Assembly (NCBI GenBank): GCA_050741915.1
Contig: JBOGEX010000089.1
Span: 65,101-129,100 of the forward strand
Direction of reading: 5' to 3'
Length of the DNA stretch: 64,000 nucleotides
DNA from: JACCTH01 sp050741915
GTDB taxonomy: Bacteria; Actinomycetota; Acidimicrobiia; Spongiisociales; ZC4RG35
The position numbers and the translations under genes are program-made. Shown one piece after another: positions 60,033 to 64,000 of the stretch (positions within the stretch are counted from its first letter, which is position 1; each line of letters begins with the position of its first letter). Below the pieces are notes generated by a model. That model did not search any database. It was given only the letters and a program-made list of their open reading frames with translations, and was not told where the DNA came from.

Positions 60033-62720
60033 CTATGAGCGCTTGCGACGCATCAAGCGCTGCAAGGTCTCGGACTCAGAAAGCGTCTCGGGTCGCAAGC
60101 CGGTGACCTCGGCCTCGTCAATTACCGCCTCGATTCGCCGCCTTTCGCGAGTTCGCGATCGTTGCATGCCCTCCCGCCAGAGGTCGGCGTCGCCCTGGGT
60201 GAGGACCAGTCGACGCAGAGCCACATCCAGCAGAAACAATGCCAGACCCAGGGCCGCCAGCCACGGCCAGATCGATACTTCGGCCCGACCTCGGGTAGGT
60301 GCCGGATCGAAAACATCGACCGGGGCCGGGTTGAGCCTGCCTCCGGAAAGGGCGGCCAGATCGTTGCCGAGAGTCGGGTCAGGTTCTCGGAAGGCAAACT
60401 CCTCTTCATAGGCCGACACCGCCCCCGAACCGGAGGTCACCTGCGATCCGTCTGGGTTGGATTGGGTCACTGCTACCCAGTACGCACCAGCCGGACCGAG
60501 GGGGGCCGATCCGCTGAACTCGGTGCTCGATACCCGGGAGAGGGGAACCAACATTGTGTCGCCGTTAGGACCGCGCACTCTCGCCACCGCGGTCGAATCA
60601 ATATCCGCCCCGGTCGGGGTATAGCGAATCTGCAGACGACCATCCTCGACATAGGTGAGGGGGGGATTGTCCCGGCCAGCGGGCAGGACATCGCGTACCA
60701 CCCGTCCCCAGAAATCTGAATGCGACTCCCAGTCAACCCATTGACTCGACCATCGGGCGGTGGCGTCAGATGTCCAAGCGGTGGCCCGTCCCAACCCGCG
60801 CTGCCAGGTGGCCAGGAGAGGATCGGCTTGTCCGATTTCCATCACCACGGAAGCAGTGCCTTTGGCTTTGGTGAGCACGTAGCCTCCCAGAGGCGGTGAT
60901 GCGGTCAGGTCGGCTGTTACCGGCGAAGAAGCCCCGAGCACGGGATAGAAGGTGCCCTCTGTGGCCAGGTTGCGGGCCACAGTCAGAGTTTCCTCGACGA
61001 AGATCTCCGGGATGGCTTCGAGGTCGGTCCCGGCGTAGTAGCGACCACCGCCCAGTTCCGCCATGCGTGACAAGGTGCTCCCCGGTCCTTCGCCGGTGCC
61101 GAGCACCGAGAGCGTGACCCCGGCATCGGCGATGCGACGCGAGACAGGGAGGAGGTCGGCATCGCTTGGGTCCCAGCCGTCGGTAAAGAGGACGATGTGT
61201 CGAAGTTGTTCAGGAGCGCCCGCGAGTTCCTCCAGCGCTACCTCCAGGGCGCGGGAAATCTCGGTGTCCCCCGAGGGGGAGATCACCCCCAGGGCTTCCG
61301 TTGGATCGCCCACCGTCGAAGTCGGAGCGAGCGGTATGACCCAGTCGGTGCCCGAAGAAAAAGCCAGCACGCCCACCCGATCGGTATCGGCGAGTGCCTC
61401 GATCGCCAATTGGGCGCCAGCTTTGGCGATATCGGTCTTTACGACCCCGCCCTCCGCGGCAGCACCCATATTGCAATGGCAGGCACCCATCGAACCGGAG
61501 GAGTCGATCACAAGAACTTCTGCCACGGGTTGCCGGCGAATCAGATCGTCGGGGTTGGAGGAGACGGGCAACACGGCTTCGAGCGGCGTGAGGTGGTAAT
61601 CGCCCAGCCCGTAGGACTGGTCGCCGCCGATCACTACCAGGCCCCGTCCTAGGTCCTCGACAAAAGCGGCCAGGTGCTCCGAGTTCTGGGGCCGGGCAAC
61701 ATTCACCAGCACGACCGCGTCGAAGCCGAGCAACTCCTCGGCACTCGGAATCGACTGGCGCTGCTCAACCTCCATTGCCCCCGCCTCGAGCGCTCTGATG
61801 AGGGCATCCGCCTCTCCGTCCACGCCCTCGACCACGGCCACCTGGGCCGGGCCCAGGATTCGGGTTATCCCCTGAGCGGAATCGTTCTCCGGCCGGGTGT
61901 CGAAGGATGCCTCGACCTCTGCCCCGATCGACAAAAACCCGGCCCCCTCCGCCACCACCTCGATCTCGATCTCGTTGCGTCCGGAGAAAAGATCGACGGC
62001 GATGGTTTCGGTTTGGTCGCCACTCCGAACCACCAGAGTTGCTGGTCCTTCCTGGTTGGAACGGATGACGAACGTGACGGGAACAGTGTCGCCCTCCCGA
62101 GCCGCGGCTGGGAGTTGCACGCTCTCGACCAGCGCGTCGGGGCTGCGGGCCGAGCCCAACTCGACAACATCGATCGCGACCCCTTGCTCGGCCAACCGCC
62201 GTGCGGCCGCCCGGACGTCACCGGTGGTGGGGACAAGGTCGGTCAGGACCACAACCCGGCGCGATCCTTCTGTGGGCAGCAACGACCCCACGGCGTCGAA
62301 GGCGGTGGCCAGGTCGGTCGCAGAGGTATCGGGGGTCGTGCGGATCGGAGCGGGCTCGCGGCCGATTTTGAAGGGAGAGTCGAGCTGGGTGTTGCGACCG
62401 AATACCGCCACGGCCGTACGGCTGTCGACTCGCGCCTCTTCGAGGGCTGTGGCCACGAACGCGGCTTGTGCCTCGAGGCCACCGGCAGAGATCGAAGCCG
62501 ATCGGTCGAGAAGAAAGAGAACCGATCGCTCGTCCACGGCCCGGGTGAGGATCGGCTGGGCCGCGGCAAGGACCAATGCGGTCACGGCGAGAAGTCGCAG
62601 CATGACCGCCCATCGATGCTGCCGGCGCGGCACCGCTCTCCCGCCCTGGCGGGCGACGAAGAAAACGATGGCGAGCGCCGGGACCAGGGCCAGCAGCCAC
62701 CACGGATAACCGAAGCTCAT
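60033..62720 (-). CDS. Large vWA membrane protein with glutamine-amidotransferase-like region
   Basis: ATG 62720, overlapping the upstream gene as ATGA, gives 895 residues. N-terminal helices (MSFGYPWWLLALVPALAIVF and MLRLLAVTALVLAAAQPIL) precede a first vWA with LFLLDRSASIS near 68. A GATase1-like segment (VVIGGDQSYGLGDYHLTPLE) follows at about 350-385, and a second vWA has LVIDSSGSMGACHCN near 410, including an unusual Cys-His-Cys insertion. A membrane helix (WPWLAALGLALFLLDVAL) lies near 815, followed by a charged cytoplasmic tail. This is the BatA-related family. Function is unknown. Confidence 0.85.
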   Translation of the reverse strand: MSFGYPWWLLALVPALAIVFFVARQGGRAVPRRQHRWAVMLRLLAVTALVLAAAQPILTRAVDERSVLFLLDRSASISAGGLEAQAAFVATALEEARVDSRTAVAVFGRNTQLDSPFKIGREPAPIRTTPDTSATDLATAFDAVGSLLPTEGSRRVVVLTDLVPTTGDVRAAARRLAEQGVAIDVVELGSARSPDALVESVQLPAAAREGDTVPVTFVIRSNQEGPATLVVRSGDQTETIAVDLFSGRNEIEIEVVAEGAGFLSIGAEVEASFDTRPENDSAQGITRILGPAQVAVVEGVDGEADALIRALEAGAMEVEQRQSIPSAEELLGFDAVVLVNVARPQNSEHLAAFVEDLGRGLVVIGGDQSYGLGDYHLTPLEAVLPVSSNPDDLIRRQPVAEVLVIDSSGSMGACHCNMGAAAEGGVVKTDIAKAGAQLAIEALADTDRVGVLAFSSGTDWVIPLAPTSTVGDPTEALGVISPSGDTEISRALEVALEELAGAPEQLRHIVLFTDGWDPSDADLLPVSRRIADAGVTLSVLGTGEGPGSTLSRMAELGGGRYYAGTDLEAIPEIFVEETLTVARNLATEGTFYPVLGASSPVTADLTASPPLGGYVLTKAKGTASVVMEIGQADPLLATWQRGLGRATAWTSDATARWSSQWVDWESHSDFWGRVVRDVLPAGRDNPPLTYVEDGRLQIRYTPTGADIDSTAVARVRGPNGDTMLVPLSRVSSTEFSGSAPLGPAGAYWVAVTQSNPDGSQVTSGSGAVSAYEEEFAFREPDPTLGNDLAALSGGRLNPAPVDVFDPAPTRGRAEVSIWPWLAALGLALFLLDVALRRLVLTQGDADLWREGMQRSRTRERRRIEAVIDEAEVTGLRPETLSESETLQRLMRRKRS

Positions 62721-64000
62721 GCCGTTGCCCTCCGCAAGAAGGGCCGCTGATGTCCGACCCACCACTCGATGGCCATCAACAGGAGGGCGGCGGCAATTAC
62801 CCACGGCGCCCACTCCCGCAGCCGGGTGGAGGCTTCCTCTGCCTCGGTGGCCTGACCAGAGGTCGTGATCGCCCTCGAACCGCCAGCCGATTCGTCGGGG
62901 ACGAACGTGCGGACCGCGGTCCCGCCCGTGGTCACCTGGCCATCTTCGCCTCCGACATACTCGACGCGGTACACGCCCGGCTGAGCAGTGTCGGCAAACT
63001 CGACCGCTCCCTCCACCAGGTTGCGGACCGAGCCATCGGGCATAGTCACCCGGGCCGTCGTCCCGGCGGGAGTGGAGATGGGGATCGAGACTCCCGCCTG
63101 ATCGGTCGACACCGAACCCGACGAAGTCCCCCCCAGCCACTCGAGGAGACGGGCCCCAAGAATCGGAAACCCGACCTGGACGGGAAGGTTCGAGCGGGTG
63201 AGGTCGAATGTGAAATAGACCACCCGGTGCCCGTTGACCTCTCCCAGAAGGATCAGGGGAACATCGCCCGAGCGGACCAAGGTCAGCCAGCGAGGTGCCT
63301 CCACTACGTGGGCTTCCCCTACCATCATCGCCGAAAGGTCAACCGAGTCGAGGATCGGCTCCCCCGGACGTTGATAGGTGACGGCGAGGTTGCCGGCCAG
63401 CTCTGAGACCGTGACCCCTTCCGGAACGATCGTCGGAGCAATCAACCAGGTAGGCCGGTCGATCTCGGGAAGCGTGCCTCCGTCGACGATGGAAATGTCG
63501 CCCTCACCCTCACCCTCGGTCGTGAAACCGGGAACGGCGTCGACCAGCGCCTCGAGGAACGGCGACCCTTCGCCGGCCACCGCCACACGCTTTTCCGGTC
63601 CGGAGCCGACAATCAACGAAGCTTCGTCATCGAGTGGAAGGCCGTCTTGGAGGTCACGCAGCCGGACCGAAACCAGATCTCCGGGGCCGGCGTCCACCGG
63701 AGTGGTCAGGCGGGCGCTGTTCAGTGCCGGAACCTCGAGATCGAGGAGACCCGCGGCCAGGCCATTGACAGAAACCTCGGCCTGGACGGAGCGGTCCTCG
63801 GCCCCGAAGTTGGAAACATTGAGAAAAGCTCTGGTGGTGCCCTCTGTGGACGGCTCCAGGCTCCACCCCGAGACCGCCAGATTGGGAGCGAAGTCATCGA
63901 AACGAATCATCTCCGCTCCTGCCACCGGTTCTTCGGGTAGCGGTGTGTCGCCACCATCGCTGATGATGAGGACGTGGGTGGGGCGGTCGGGAGTGGCGAG
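62717..64000 (-). CDS. vWA-domain membrane protein, 5' end outside the window
   Basis: The frame stays open to the window edge: the 25 codons upstream of the GTG at 63925 encode RPTHVLIISDGGDTPLPEEP, the last strands of a vWA domain, so the visible start codons are internal. Beta-rich domains follow, then one C-terminal helix (WAPWVIAAALLLMAIEWWVG). It overlaps the next vWA gene by 4 bp. The layout matches BatA/vWA proteins. The pair may be functionally related to the MoxR-DUF58-vWA set at 19.4-22.3 kb. Confidence 0.8.
   Translation of the reverse strand, partial: LATPDRPTHVLIISDGGDTPLPEEPVAGAEMIRFDDFAPNLAVSGWSLEPSTEGTTRAFLNVSNFGAEDRSVQAEVSVNGLAAGLLDLEVPALNSARLTTPVDAGPGDLVSVRLRDLQDGLPLDDEASLIVGSGPEKRVAVAGEGSPFLEALVDAVPGFTTEGEGEGDISIVDGGTLPEIDRPTWLIAPTIVPEGVTVSELAGNLAVTYQRPGEPILDSVDLSAMMVGEAHVVEAPRWLTLVRSGDVPLILLGEVNGHRVVYFTFDLTRSNLPVQVGFPILGARLLEWLGGTSSGSVSTDQAGVSIPISTPAGTTARVTMPDGSVRNLVEGAVEFADTAQPGVYRVEYVGGEDGQVTTGGTAVRTFVPDESAGGSRAITTSGQATEAEEASTRLREWAPWVIAAALLLMAIEWWVGHQRPFLRRATA

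Noticed and set aside
61674..62750. 358-codon plus-strand ORF
   Set aside because: It is antisense to the large vWA protein and lacks protein-like motifs.

Overview
The window is a GC-rich stretch of an actinobacterial chromosome. Four things point there: an rpmF-plsX-rnc block with DUF177 and DivIVA-like genes arranged as in mycobacteria, an AdnAB-type helicase-nuclease pair, an InhA-like enoyl reductase, and a DUF222/HNH gene. The content fits an uncultured Acidimicrobiia-like lineage, but that placement is inference. No rRNA, tRNA, CRISPR array, prophage or complete insertion sequence was seen.

Layout. 1-148: tail of an unidentified gene. 213-4597: ferric iron ABC transporter facing a DtxR/MntR-family regulator across a palindrome-rich promoter region. 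4577-10720: a tightly packed minus-strand run recG-rsmD-coaD-(DivIVA-like)-(DUF177)-rpmF-plsX-rnc, mostly with 1-4 bp overlaps. 10791-11502: three small plus-strand genes (L28, cold-shock-like, Lrp-type RAM domain). 11572-16537: a divergent pair, a transporter-HEAT-cNMP-binding fusion and a TPR-adenylate cyclase. 16650-19326: an SRPBCC gene with an in-frame stop, dinB, trmO and a GYD protein. 19399-22297: MoxR-DUF58-vWA. 22419-24670: a decayed zone with a probable frameshifted lipoprotein, a disrupted HNH endonuclease and a PPOX remnant. 24682-27979: hydrolase-murF-ddl. 28069-33305: histidine kinase, fabI, acyl-CoA ligase and PH-domain protein.

33306-35287 holds two predicted stand-alone small RNAs with near-identical terminators, facing each other around a VOC protein and an ECF sigma factor. 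35288-43230 is a DNA-end-processing locus: a solo Fe-S RecB-like nuclease, a secreted CAP protein and AdnA/AdnB-like helicase-nucleases. 43163-45889: dtd and plsB. 46054-49312: ABC-2 exporter. 49438-51662: CCAEP-tail radical SAM protein and a divergent hydrolase. 51659-55788: aceE, a Cys-rich protein and a VapBC-like toxin-antitoxin pair with a nested-palindrome operator. 55912-57995: CoxG, XdhC/CoxI and Mog-like genes. 58009-64000: membrane proteins, a PerM/AI-2E exporter and two large vWA membrane proteins, the last cut by the window edge.

Several promoters (iron-binding protein gene, solo nuclease gene) put the -10 box 6-9 bp from the start codon, so leaderless mRNAs are likely. A dispersed ~52 bp intergenic hairpin repeat occurs three times, and a different 51 bp hairpin repeat is duplicated in tandem after plsB.
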